DNA from: Veillonella parvula
Lineage (GTDB): Bacteria; Bacillota; Negativicutes; Veillonellales; Veillonellaceae
Reading direction: 5' to 3'
NCBI RefSeq assembly: GCF_036456085.1
Contig: NZ_CP138632.1
Location: 1,407,001-1,471,000, forward strand
DNA length: 64,000 nucleotides
Part shown: positions 50,493 to 59,524 of the stretch, piece after piece
Position numbering within the stretch: position 1 is the first letter of the stretch
How the letters are laid out: the number at the start of each line of letters is the position of its first letter
Translations under genes and position numbers: made by a program
The notes under the pieces: model-generated
What the model saw: only the letters and a program-made list of their open reading frames with translations
Told to the model about the DNA's origin: nothing
The model's database searches: none

Positions 50493-51656
50493 ATGTGGGT
50501 TGAAACACGAACTACAAAAGAAGGCAAGACTCGTTATAGATTTTTTGAGCGATATACTTGCCCATATAGTGGTAAGATAAAACGTGTATCTGTTACATAT
50601 GCAACAAATAGCAGACAAGCACATAAGGCTGCACAGATTGAATTGCAAGCATTAATTAATAAGGCAACTAACACTAATGCTGCTATGGAAATGACTTTAG
50701 ATACATTGCTTACTAAATATCTTGAGTCTAGACAATCATTTAGGAAGCCAGCCACTCAACGCAATTATAGGATCTATAAAAACAAGATTTTAGAAATTAT
50801 ACCTGCAGATATCCTTATAGGAAATATAAATACTTATACATTACAAAACGCTTTAGATTCTATTTTATTAAATCGCTCTTATTCCTATACGAAAGCTATT
50901 TTTAGTTTACTTCGCCAGGCTTTCAAATATGCTCGGCGTATGGAATTTATCCATGATATTTCTTTTTTCGATAATCTAGAACTTCAAAAACCTGTACTAA
51001 ATGTAGAGAAAGTACAACGACAACGAGATAAATTCTTAACCCAAAAAGAACTAAAATTATTACTTAATAAATTAGATGCTATCAATCCAACTGTTGCTCT
51101 CTTGTGTGAATTTCAATCCTTAACAGGTTTACGATTTGGCGAAATGGTAGCGTTGCGTGTTCAAGATTATGATGAGAAAAAATCCGAAATTGATGTAAAT
51201 GCCTCTTTATCTTCTTATGGTAGTTTAAAAAGCGAGGCCATTAGATCATCGCCTAAAAATATCTATTCAATTAGAAAAGTATCCTTAGATGCTAGAGCCA
51301 AACAAATAATTAATCATTTTATTACAATGAATAAATCAAAACAATTATGGAAACCTCGTTTTGCAAAAACTGATTACATCTTTGTAACAGATGGTGGTTA
51401 TCCATTTGATGTGCATTTTGTAAATAAAATATTAAAGAAAGTTGATTTTCACAAACCGATTAGTTCGCACACATTCAGACATACACATATTTCATTTCTA
51501 GCAGAGGCCAATGTACCATTAAAAGCAATCATGGAACGTGTTGGCCACAATGAACCACGCACTACATTAGCAGTTTATACTCATGTTACTGATGAAATGA
51601 AATCAGAATTGAATAACGCTATTAATAAAATTGGATCTGCTATTAGTCATAAATAG
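50493..51656 (+). CDS. int: tyrosine integrase
   Basis: A 387-residue recombinase with an N-terminal arm-binding domain (EGKTRYRFFERYTCPYSGKI), a core-binding domain and a catalytic domain: TGLRFGEM (R214), SSHTFRHTHISFLAE and VGHNEPRTTLAVYTH with the tyrosine. It inserts the phage at the adjacent tRNA-Ser. TAGGAG precedes the ATG. A hairpin terminator follows. Confidence 0.95.
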   Translation: MWVETRTTKEGKTRYRFFERYTCPYSGKIKRVSVTYATNSRQAHKAAQIELQALINKATNTNAAMEMTLDTLLTKYLESRQSFRKPATQRNYRIYKNKILEIIPADILIGNINTYTLQNALDSILLNRSYSYTKAIFSLLRQAFKYARRMEFIHDISFFDNLELQKPVLNVEKVQRQRDKFLTQKELKLLLNKLDAINPTVALLCEFQSLTGLRFGEMVALRVQDYDEKKSEIDVNASLSSYGSLKSEAIRSSPKNIYSIRKVSLDARAKQIINHFITMNKSKQLWKPRFAKTDYIFVTDGGYPFDVHFVNKILKKVDFHKPISSHTFRHTHISFLAEANVPLKAIMERVGHNEPRTTLAVYTHVTDEMKSELNNAINKIGSAISHK

Positions 51657-51662
51657 AAAAAT

Positions 51663-51693
51663 GCCCCCATTACATACTGCATGCAATGGGGGC
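51663..51693 (+). terminator. integrase terminator
   Basis: GCCCCCATT (51663-51671) pairs with AATGGGGGC (51685-51693), followed by an A/T-rich stretch. Confidence 0.8.
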
Positions 51694-51736
51694 AAATTAT
51701 TTTATTCTTTTGGGGGCAAAATGGTGGCAAAATTTT

Positions 51737-51837
51737 GTTATAGTCCGTTACAATTCGTTATAATTTCAATTCCACAATACCATTATAAACCTTTATTTTT
51801 ACTGTGTTCGTTATAGTTCGTTACAATTTGTTATAAT
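51737..51837. repeat. probable integrase arm-binding repeats
   Basis: Two 28-bp blocks, 51737-51764 and 51810-51837, differ by two bases. Each contains three spaced copies of a GTTATAA-like unit (GTTATAG, GTTACAA, GTTATAA). Location between int and attR suggests arm-type sites. A 16-bp GGCAAAATGGTGGCAA also occurs at 51715-51730 and near attL at 12911-12926. Confidence 0.6.
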
Positions 51838-51858
51838 CTGTGATAGTTGTATGTATTG

Positions 51859-51874
51859 GTGGCGGAGAGGGTGG
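51859..51874. other. attR of the prophage
   Basis: GTGGCGGAGAGGGTGG, identical to attL (12836-12851). It covers the 3' end of tRNA-Ser, so insertion restores the gene. Confidence 0.9.
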
Positions 51875-51948
51875 GATTCGAACCCACGGCCCCTTGCGGA
51901 GTCACTGGTTTTCAAGACCAGCTCCTTAAACCACTCGGACACCTCTCC
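51860..51948 (-). tRNA. tRNA-Ser (UGA)
   Basis: Minus strand: acceptor GGAGAGG pairs with CCTCTCC; anticodon loop CTTGAAA gives UGA; a long variable arm (GACTCCGCAAGGGGCC), T-loop GGTTCGAATCC, and encoded CCA. The long variable arm is typical of serine tRNA. It is the phage attachment site. Confidence 0.95.
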
Positions 51949-52116
51949 ATAACGGTACTATTATATCAAATTGGTCTAATAATAAGCAACAACGTAATGC
52001 GTAAATAAGCAATAATATAATACATAAGCAAGCAAAAAAGCTGACTTACAGCCAGCTTTTTCATTTGTATTTAACATTTAGTATTGCCCTAATCTATTAG
52101 TTATTTGTCATATATG

Positions 52117-53070
52117 TTAGAATAGGTCTTTTTTCCACATGCCGATGATAGCAATGATAGAACACACCACGGAAATACCTACTACTTCGTAGAATCCATT
52201 CGGATCATCCTGGAACGGCAACGCCACATTCGTTCCCCACAGACTGAATATGATTGTCGGCACTGCCAAAGTAATCGTAAGGGCCGCCAACATTTTCATC
52301 ACCATATTAAGGTTATTTGAGATAATCGATGTAAAGGCGTTCATCATATTCATCAAGATATTAGAATACATTTCAACCATCTCGATGGCCTGTTTATTCT
52401 CGATGATAACGTCTTCCAAAAGATCCTCATCCTCTTCATACATTTTAAGCAAATGTCTATAAGTGCTGTGACCACGCAAGCGCAATAGGCGTTCCATAAC
52501 AGTTCCATTCGTACGCAACGCAGAGGTAAAGTATGTCATGGATTTCTGTAATTCCAATAGTTGGAAGAAGTCTTTATTCTTCGTCGTATGACGCAACTGA
52601 ACTTCAATATCGTCGGTACGGCGGTTAATTTGTTGTAAGTAACGTAAAAACAATGTGGCTGTACGGTACAAGATTTGGAACAAGAACCGCGTCTTTTTAT
52701 ATGTATAGAATGTAGACAGTTGGTTTGAAATGAACGGATACAACACCTCGGATTCTTCAAGACATACAGTAATGAAGAAGTCAGGCGTCAAAAAGATGCC
52801 AAGTGGCACCGTATCGTACATATCATTACCGCGAATCGCAGGAATGTTGATAACCACGAAAATATAGTTGTCTTCTAATTCCACGTGAGAACGTTCTTCC
52901 ATATCGAGAGCGGTCTTTAAAACGTCCGTTGGAATTTCCGTCAAAATATTGATGAGGGACAACTCATCGGGGTCTGGGTTCACCAAATTTACCCAAGAAC
53001 CTTTTGTGGCATCTGATACAGTGCAGTCTGAAACCAACTCTTCTTCTATGTGTTTGTACACCGTGATCAT
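52117..53070 (-). CDS. CorA-like divalent cation transporter
   Basis: About 317 residues. An acidic, helical cytoplasmic domain is followed by two C-terminal membrane segments (LAALTITLAVPTIIFSLWGT and YEVVGISVVCSIIAIIGMW). The signature GMN after the first segment is here GTN (WGTNVALPF), a known but less common variant, so ion choice is uncertain. ATG 53070 has AAGGAGG 6 bases upstream. First host gene beyond the tRNA. Confidence 0.85.
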   Translation of the reverse strand: MITVYKHIEEELVSDCTVSDATKGSWVNLVNPDPDELSLINILTEIPTDVLKTALDMEERSHVELEDNYIFVVINIPAIRGNDMYDTVPLGIFLTPDFFITVCLEESEVLYPFISNQLSTFYTYKKTRFLFQILYRTATLFLRYLQQINRRTDDIEVQLRHTTKNKDFFQLLELQKSMTYFTSALRTNGTVMERLLRLRGHSTYRHLLKMYEEDEDLLEDVIIENKQAIEMVEMYSNILMNMMNAFTSIISNNLNMVMKMLAALTITLAVPTIIFSLWGTNVALPFQDDPNGFYEVVGISVVCSIIAIIGMWKKDLF

Positions 53071-53142
53071 GCTATCCCTCCTTCCAACGAACATATAGTA
53101 ATCATCTAATAAATTATATACTATTTTATAGCTATTATTCAA

Positions 53143-53514
53143 TTCAATTGTGAAAGTTTTGTTTATGTAGTATATACATAAACCGCTTTATGTCTATTAA
53201 CAATGCACAATTGTATATGTTAAAAGCATCTCAAAACATCCTTTTATCAAATCTACCAAAAAATCTAGCGAGCACATAGATTAATAAGGCTGCTAAACTA
53301 AAAATCCACCAAAAGATTAAACCACTAAAACTTACAGTGAGTAAGCATGCAAACAAATAATCAGCAATATATCATTAGGTTAAAGCTTATAAAAATAACC
53401 TCTATACTAGCTTATCGCTAATATAGAGGTTATTTGTTTTATCCTACTCTGTCAAATCAGAATCATGTCATTTGTTATATTTCTGCATTAATCTATAAGA
53501 TTACTTTCACCAAA
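53143..53514. other. intergenic stretch with terminator and a possible gene relic
   Basis: Bidirectional hairpin 53393-53406/53422-53435 (AAATAACCTCTATA and its complement), probably ending the ATPase transcript. At about 53233-53360 the minus strand has an open frame reading SGLIFWWIFSLAALLIYVLA without a good start. It may be a remnant of a small membrane gene. Nothing else seen. Confidence 0.5.
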
Positions 53515-55644
53515 TTAACGGCGTAAGATACGAATAGAGTTCAAAATACAAAGAATGGATACGCCAGTATCACCAAATACCGCCCACCACATGGATGCAT
53601 AGCCCATGAGGCCAAGCGCCATGATAAGGATTTTAACAGCAATAGCGAACACTACGTTTTGCCATGCTACACGTAATGTCGCTTTGGCCAAGTCAAGGAT
53701 ATGTGCAATAGCAGTCAAAGATGGACGCATGAACACAACATCTGCCGCCTCGATAGCCGCATCAGCACCACTACCCATCGCGCCACCTACATCAGCACCT
53801 GCAAGTACTGGAGCATCGTTGATGCCATCCCCTACGAACATAGTTGGACCATATTCAGAGCGAATATCTTGTACAACAGACAATTTATCTTGAGGCAACA
53901 ACTGAGCACGTACAGCACTTACGCCAGTTTCTTTAGCAATGTAATTTGCACTTGCTTCAGCATCACCTGTAAGCATAACAGTTTTAATATCTTGACCATT
54001 AAGATTAGCAATCGCTTCAGCAGAGTCTGGGCGAGCTTCATCGGCGATGATGATACGACCTAAGTATGTATTACCTTCTGCGACAAGAACTTCTGTGCCA
54101 TATTCAGCAGCTTCTGTTGGATAGCCTTGCACATTATAGCGTTCCATAAGACGACGGTTACCAATAAGTACTTGTTGACCATCTGCCATACCTACCATAC
54201 CTTCACCAGCTAACTCTTGAACGAAATCAGAAGGTTCCACTGTAAGGCCTTGATCTTTTGCTTCAGACACGATGCTTGTTGCGATTGGATGTGTAGAAAC
54301 GGCTTCGATAGCTGCCGCCATGGATAACAATTGACTGGAACTTACATGAGAGCCTACAGTTTCTACGCTGTGAACTTTGAACTCACCAGATGTGATAGTA
54401 CCAGTTTTATCAAGAGCTACTGCTTTCACATTAGCCAACGCCTCGATAACTCGACCACCTTTTAATAAGATACCGTGTTTAGACGCATTGCCGATACCGG
54501 AGAAGAATGCAAGTGGCACGCTAAGCACCAATGCACATGGGCAAGAAATAACGAGGAATGTTAAGGCTGTGTAGATCCATTTATGCCATTCACCAGTAAT
54601 AAGGGATGGAATGATAGCTACAGCCAATGCAAGAGCTACAACGATTGGTGTGTATACGCGAGCAAAACGCGTAATGAAACGGTCGATTTTAGGTTTAGAA
54701 GATGCTGCATTTTCCACGGCATCAAGAATTTTAGTAACCATGGATTCTTCAAGAACCTTATCTACACGCATTGTAATGCGACCAGATTCGTTGATACAAC
54801 CAGACATAAGTTGAGTGCCAGGTACGGCGCGAACAGGTACAGGTTCACCTGTTACAGGCGCTGTATTAACGCGTGTTTCACCTTCAAGCACTGTGCCGTC
54901 TAGAGGAATTAAATCGCCAGGACGAACTTCGATAGTCCAGCCTACTTCAACCTTTTCAGGAGCCATAACTACGATTTCACCACCGCAGTCTGTATCTACA
55001 ACCCGCACCTCTTGAGGACGCATATCGACAGCGTTCATGATTTCTGTACGACTACGATCAGTTGCTTTTTCTTCGAAGAACTCACCAATACGGTAGAACA
55101 AGATAACACCTACGGCCTCAGGTAATGCATCGATAGCAATAGCACCCAATGTAGCGATAGACATCAAGAAGTTTTCATCAAATACTTCACCTTTTAGGAT
55201 ATTACGACCTGCGATGCGCAATACTGGGAACGCAAGAAGAATATACGCAACATAGTAAATTGGAGTCTCAATACTCTCTGGCAAGCTGATGGATGGGACA
55301 AAGGATGACAAAACTTCATAAAGCATGAATAACAAGCCTGCTACGATGACTGCAATTGTTACAGCATCACTACCACGATCCTGGTCAGGACCATGATCAT
55401 CCATAGCCGCTTTAGATTTACGTTCATAATCTGCTACTGTAACGCCTTCTTCGATGGCATCACAAATCTCTTGAATATCACGTTTAAGAGCTTCGCGGTC
55501 TTCCCAAGAGCCGGTTAATTTTAATTGATGTGTAGCAAGTGTGAAATTGGCAGTCTCTACCACATCCATTTTACGGATACGATCTTCAATTTTTGCTGCG
55601 CAGTTCGGACAGTTCAAATCCTTCAATAACAATGTTTCTTCCAT
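53515..55644 (-). CDS. heavy-metal P1B-type ATPase (Cd/Zn/Pb type)
   Basis: A 709-residue export pump. N-terminal HMA metal-binding domain with CPNCAAK near residue 13; membrane motif SCPCALVLS near 366; phosphorylation site DKTGTITSG near 413; GDGINDAPVLAGADVG hinge. CPC and a single HMA domain fit ZntA/CadA pumps. AGGAGATATC precedes the ATG. An ArsR/SmtB-type operator lies about 150 bases upstream. Confidence 0.92.
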   Translation of the reverse strand: MEETLLLKDLNCPNCAAKIEDRIRKMDVVETANFTLATHQLKLTGSWEDREALKRDIQEICDAIEEGVTVADYERKSKAAMDDHGPDQDRGSDAVTIAVIVAGLLFMLYEVLSSFVPSISLPESIETPIYYVAYILLAFPVLRIAGRNILKGEVFDENFLMSIATLGAIAIDALPEAVGVILFYRIGEFFEEKATDRSRTEIMNAVDMRPQEVRVVDTDCGGEIVVMAPEKVEVGWTIEVRPGDLIPLDGTVLEGETRVNTAPVTGEPVPVRAVPGTQLMSGCINESGRITMRVDKVLEESMVTKILDAVENAASSKPKIDRFITRFARVYTPIVVALALAVAIIPSLITGEWHKWIYTALTFLVISCPCALVLSVPLAFFSGIGNASKHGILLKGGRVIEALANVKAVALDKTGTITSGEFKVHSVETVGSHVSSSQLLSMAAAIEAVSTHPIATSIVSEAKDQGLTVEPSDFVQELAGEGMVGMADGQQVLIGNRRLMERYNVQGYPTEAAEYGTEVLVAEGNTYLGRIIIADEARPDSAEAIANLNGQDIKTVMLTGDAEASANYIAKETGVSAVRAQLLPQDKLSVVQDIRSEYGPTMFVGDGINDAPVLAGADVGGAMGSGADAAIEAADVVFMRPSLTAIAHILDLAKATLRVAWQNVVFAIAVKILIMALGLMGYASMWWAVFGDTGVSILCILNSIRILRR

Positions 55645-55786
55645 GATATCTCCTTTGATAATAGTGAAAGCTTCTATCCTGTATTATAAGTTAATTTATT
55701 GTCTATTTCTAATACTTATTAGACATATCTTGTTTCATATCTTGTTATATATGTTCCTAAACATTATTCATCAGATATTTTTATTT

Positions 55787-55806
55787 ATATGAATATCTGT
55801 TCATAT
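55787..55806. promoter_or_regulatory. ArsR/SmtB-type operator
   Basis: ATATGAA (55787-55793) and TTCATAT (55800-55806). Read on the minus strand it is ATATGAACAGATATTCATAT, close to the known operators of CzrA/SmtB zinc and cadmium sensors. It probably controls the P-type ATPase. No sensor gene is in the window. Confidence 0.6.
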
Positions 55807-55899
55807 GTTTATATTACATCAAAGGAGATTAAATGTCAATACAAAATCATATTCAATATATATCAAATTTTATTTACTTTAGTTCTAACTATATTCACC

Positions 55900-57432
55900 T
55901 TATATCAAATTTCGTTCTACCAGGAATTTATGTGCTACATCAGCTGGCAGTTGATGTTCCGTTTCAACGGCGTAATTCATCTTCGCCATCTCTTGATCTG
56001 TAATCGTATGATTTAAACTTTCTAATACAGGCCGCAGTTCAGGATGAGCAATCAACACTTCGCTACGTACGACATTACCAGCCATATAGGATGGATATAA
56101 ATGTTTATCATCTTGTAACACCGTAATCGGTGCAATACTTAATTGACCATCAGTCGTGAATATCGGCATTGCATCCACCTCACCACGACTAATAGCCGTA
56201 TATTTTAGCCCTATATCCATATCTTTAGTAGCTTTAAAGCTCATACCATATACGCGTTGCAATCCAGCATAGCCATCCTCACGACCAAAGAAATCATATT
56301 CCCCGCCTAATGTTAGGGATGGTGCTATACGAGCAAGATCGGAATACGTTTTTACACCATAGGTCTGAGCAATCTCATTACGCACTCCTATGCCATAGGT
56401 ATTATTAAAGCCGTACATGCCCACCCACTCAAAATTATATTTTTCTTTATAGGCCTGTGAAAGCTCATTAAATAGGCTTTCATCATAAGCATCCGTACGT
56501 TTCAGCACAGCAGACCAAGCTGTACCAGTATATTCAGGATATATATCAAATTGGCCGGAAAGCATAGCTGGTTGAATATTTGATGTACCACCACCTACAC
56601 CTTCTGTAACCTCTACGGTTAAATCAGTCTTCTTCTCGATTAATTCTTTTAAAACATTCCCTAAAACAAGCTGTTCCGTCATAGGTTTCGTTGCAATATG
56701 AATAACATCGGTCTTCACATGACGGCAATACATAGCCCAGCCACCTATACCCATTGCAATTAGCGTCATAATCGAAACAAATATAATCGTATAACGCTTC
56801 ATATGAGGGCTAATACGCGTTACTCTTTCACCTAGAGAAAAGAGCGCATCAACAGTAATGGCTAATAGTGCAATCAGTAGACTACCGGCAATCGTCAAAG
56901 CACTTTGATTCGTTGTAATGCCCCTATAAATCGCCACACCTAAACCACCAGCACCAATAAAGGATGCAATACCTGTCAAGGCAATGGTCATAACGAGCAT
57001 AGTCCGTATACCAGCCATAATCGTCGGCATAGCCAAAGGAATCTCTATATTCCACAAACGTTGAATCCGCGTGAGCCCTAATGCAATCCCCGCTTCACAC
57101 ATGGCTTGATCAATCTGGTTAAGACCAGTAAATGTATTTCGTACCATCGGTAATAAAGCATATATAACCAATGCAATGATAGCCGTCGTATTACCAACAC
57201 CTGATACGTACAACAAAAGGCCTAACATCGATATAGATGGAATTGTATATAGGAAATTAACCACTACCATAACTGGCGCAGCTAGCCGTTTATATTCGTA
57301 TATAAACACACCCAATAAGCCACCGATGATGGTAGCAATAACAGAAGCTAATACTGAAATTTCTATATGCTCCCATAATAGCTGGAGGAAAAAATCATAG
57401 CGATTTATAAGTAATGATATGACATCATGCAT
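55900..57432 (-). CDS. fused permease and substrate-binding protein (OpuB/EgtU type)
   Basis: About 510 residues. Residues 1-210 are a BPD-type permease with the EAA-like loop (MCEAGIALGLTRIQRLWNIE, then PLAMPTIMAGIR). Residues about 235-510 are an OpuAC-like binding domain (HIATKPMTEQLVLGNVLKEL, YPEYTGTAWSAVLK). Such fusions import betaine, choline, carnitine or ergothioneine. The ATPase that should power it is not beside it in the window. ATG 57432. Confidence 0.85.
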   Translation of the reverse strand: MHDVISLLINRYDFFLQLLWEHIEISVLASVIATIIGGLLGVFIYEYKRLAAPVMVVVNFLYTIPSISMLGLLLYVSGVGNTTAIIALVIYALLPMVRNTFTGLNQIDQAMCEAGIALGLTRIQRLWNIEIPLAMPTIMAGIRTMLVMTIALTGIASFIGAGGLGVAIYRGITTNQSALTIAGSLLIALLAITVDALFSLGERVTRISPHMKRYTIIFVSIMTLIAMGIGGWAMYCRHVKTDVIHIATKPMTEQLVLGNVLKELIEKKTDLTVEVTEGVGGGTSNIQPAMLSGQFDIYPEYTGTAWSAVLKRTDAYDESLFNELSQAYKEKYNFEWVGMYGFNNTYGIGVRNEIAQTYGVKTYSDLARIAPSLTLGGEYDFFGREDGYAGLQRVYGMSFKATKDMDIGLKYTAISRGEVDAMPIFTTDGQLSIAPITVLQDDKHLYPSYMAGNVVRSEVLIAHPELRPVLESLNHTITDQEMAKMNYAVETEHQLPADVAHKFLVERNLI

Positions 57433-57605
57433 TACATACACCGCCTTTCTAAGTCAAAAAACACGAAAAATTATATAGGTATATTAGAGTCAACAAAACT
57501 AAAGAAATCTTTATAAAGCTATATTTACCCATGATACTATTGTATACCTAATTATTTCTTAACTCTAGTCTATTTACCATACACAGTAAAAGCCATCATT
57601 TATAT

Positions 57606-57932
57606 TTATATATCATACAAGTTCAGCTCTTTAATATATCTGAAAGGAATAACAGTTCCTTGTACAGATAGAATTTGTAATTGCTCACTAATCATATCAA
57701 CAGCGCCTATAAGTTCCGTATATTTTCGTTTGTTGTAGTAAACGATTCGTACCCACTCCCCACAACGTACAGATTGTAAAACTGTATTTAACTCGTCTAT
57801 TTGATCCTCTGATAACTCTGCCCGATTTTCTTTTGGCTTTGCTACAGCGGCTAATAACGCTTCAAATCCCCTCAATGCCGCAAAGGGCATAAATTGTTTT
57901 GCTCGCTGTAACCGAGACATGCGATGTTTCAT
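57606..57932 (-). CDS. YolD-like protein
   Basis: A 108-residue protein: RAKQFMPFAALRGFEALLA, WVRIVYYNKRKYTELIGAVD. YolD-like proteins accompany Y-family polymerases of the UvrX/ImuB type in Firmicutes, as here, and are thought to modulate them. It reads in the same direction 57 bases downstream of the polymerase gene. Confidence 0.85.
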   Translation of the reverse strand: MKHRMSRLQRAKQFMPFAALRGFEALLAAVAKPKENRAELSEDQIDELNTVLQSVRCGEWVRIVYYNKRKYTELIGAVDMISEQLQILSVQGTVIPFRYIKELNLYDI

Positions 57933-57988
57933 TAATTTATACCTCCCCTTACGCGACTAATGTATTTCCAATGTATCCATTATAATAT

Positions 57989-59272
57989 CTATTCCCCATT
58001 ATGACCGCCTACCAAGGTATTTCTAAAGCGCATGGTGCCTTCCTCTTGTAAGCTCGATGCACGCAAAATAGAATTCTTACCAAACTGTTCCTTAATGGAT
58101 AGCATAGCCTCTTGTACCTGTCGCTCTTTTTCCTCTTCATTTGTAGTAAGAGTGCTAAATAGGTCCACCTCTTGAGGTATGGCGGATCGATTGACTAAAT
58201 CCTCAAAGCTGATTCCTATGCGACGGATGAGCTCATTTTTACGGCAATGCTGCTCGTATAATTTAATAACTGCCGCCGTTAACACCTGCAAAGAGTCAGT
58301 GTACTGCTTAAGCTTTTTAGAACCTCCTGTAGAGCGCATCATTTCATCAGCATAGCCGATATGGACATGAATGTGATTCGTGACCCCTTTGATTTGTAAA
58401 AGCTCTAATACCAAGGACTCTACCATTTCGCGCATAGGCACGTATGCCTCTTCATAGGTATAATTACGCAACAAAATCTGACTGTGCGAGATAGAGTGCT
58501 TAATAGGTCGATACGCATGGATATCCGCAATCGTACAAGGCTCACGGCCCCAAGCATGGTCAATGATGAGCTCTGCATTAATGCCAAACTCCTTGTACAA
58601 CTTCGTCTCTGGAATCATAGTAATACCATGTAAGTCATAAGCACCATACTTATGCAAACGATTAGCTATGCCCTTACCAATCTGCCATATATCGGTCAAA
58701 GGCTGATGATACCAGATTGTCTCTTTAAAAAGGCTTTCATCAAGATAGCCTATAAAATCAGACGCATGTTTCGCCAAAATATCAAGGGCAATCTTAGCAA
58801 GAAACAAATTTGTTCCGATTCCAACGGTGGCATAAATCTTCGTTGCCTCTAGCACAGCATCGAGTAACATCTGCGCCAACTGACGAGGCGTCTTTTTATA
58901 TAGTGGTAAATAGGGCGTAATATCGATGAAATACTCGTCGATAGAGTACACATGCACATCTTCGGGCGCCACATACTTGAGCAAGGTTCCATAAATCTCA
59001 GCAGACACCTGCATATACCGCTTCATATGTGGCTTCACCGTCAAATACTCAATATACGGTGGAATCTGAAATAATCGGCTGCGATTTTTAACACCTAACT
59101 TTTTTAAGGCAGGAGAAATAGCCAACGTAATAGCCCCCTTGCCACGAGAACCATCGGCCACCACCAGAGGTGTTGTAAACGGATCCAGTCCCAAATCGGC
59201 ACACTCTACAGACGCGTAAAAACACTTCAAATCAATACACATATACATCCGATCCGTATCACCTGAACCCAT
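57989..59272 (-). CDS. Y-family DNA polymerase (UvrX/ImuB-like)
   Basis: About 427 residues. YMCIDLKCFYASVECADLG and VYSIDEYFIDITPYLP hold the catalytic acids of translesion polymerases; the C-terminal little-finger region follows. ATG 59272 has AGGGGGTG 5 bases upstream. A promoter with a LexA-like box lies ahead (59341-59380), so it is probably SOS-induced. Confidence 0.9.
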   Translation of the reverse strand: MGSGDTDRMYMCIDLKCFYASVECADLGLDPFTTPLVVADGSRGKGAITLAISPALKKLGVKNRSRLFQIPPYIEYLTVKPHMKRYMQVSAEIYGTLLKYVAPEDVHVYSIDEYFIDITPYLPLYKKTPRQLAQMLLDAVLEATKIYATVGIGTNLFLAKIALDILAKHASDFIGYLDESLFKETIWYHQPLTDIWQIGKGIANRLHKYGAYDLHGITMIPETKLYKEFGINAELIIDHAWGREPCTIADIHAYRPIKHSISHSQILLRNYTYEEAYVPMREMVESLVLELLQIKGVTNHIHVHIGYADEMMRSTGGSKKLKQYTDSLQVLTAAVIKLYEQHCRKNELIRRIGISFEDLVNRSAIPQEVDLFSTLTTNEEEKERQVQEAMLSIKEQFGKNSILRASSLQEEGTMRFRNTLVGGHNGE

Positions 59273-59340
59273 ACAAACACCCCCTAAGCCCCTAAACAAC
59301 TGGCTTTTACAAAAATTAGAACACAAAAATTTCTATGATT

Positions 59341-59380
59341 AGTATAACAAAAATATAGAATATTTTCAAACATATGTTTG
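59341..59380 (-). promoter_or_regulatory. SOS-type promoter with LexA-like box
   Basis: Minus strand TTGAAA (59369-59364), 17 bases, TATACT (59346-59341). The palindrome CAAACATATGTTTG (59367-59380) overlaps the -35. It resembles the Gram-positive LexA box with AAAC/GTTT half-sites in place of GAAC/GTTC. Confidence 0.65.
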
Positions 59381-59391
59381 TTTTTATATTT

Positions 59392-59462
59392 AAAAAGAAA
59401 GGACTATACTTATGCAGCGACATCAGGTCACGAGGAGCAAAGAAGTATAGTCCTTTCTTTTT
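59392..59462. terminator. 20-bp stem terminator after dnaB
   Basis: AAAAAGAAAGGACTATACTT (59392-59411) and its exact complement (59443-59462) enclose a 31-base loop. Bidirectional. The loop is larger than usual for a simple terminator. Confidence 0.85.
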
Positions 59463-59524
59463 AATTAAAATGTAGCTGTGTTATGGGGCCCCATCAATAT
59501 AGGGCACCCCCACGATAGTTTTCA

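Larger units (their letters stand above)
12836..51874. mobile_element. complete siphovirus-type prophage, about 39 kb
   Basis: Bounded by 16-bp att repeats, one inside tRNA-Ser. It carries integrase, repressor, replication, terminase, HK97-type head, lambda-like tail and lysis genes in conventional order. All structural genes read leftward; lysogeny genes read rightward next to the integrase. One small gene (36241-36596) is frameshifted; the rest look intact, so it may be inducible (inference). Confidence 0.93.

Noticed and set aside
51737-51837. Possible short CRISPR-like repeats near the integrase
   Set aside because: Only two blocks, no regular spacers and no cas genes; arm-type integrase sites fit better. 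No CRISPR array was seen anywhere in the window.
59392-59462. Small RNA with a 31-base loop after dnaB
   Set aside because: No promoter seen for it; a long bidirectional terminator explains it adequately.
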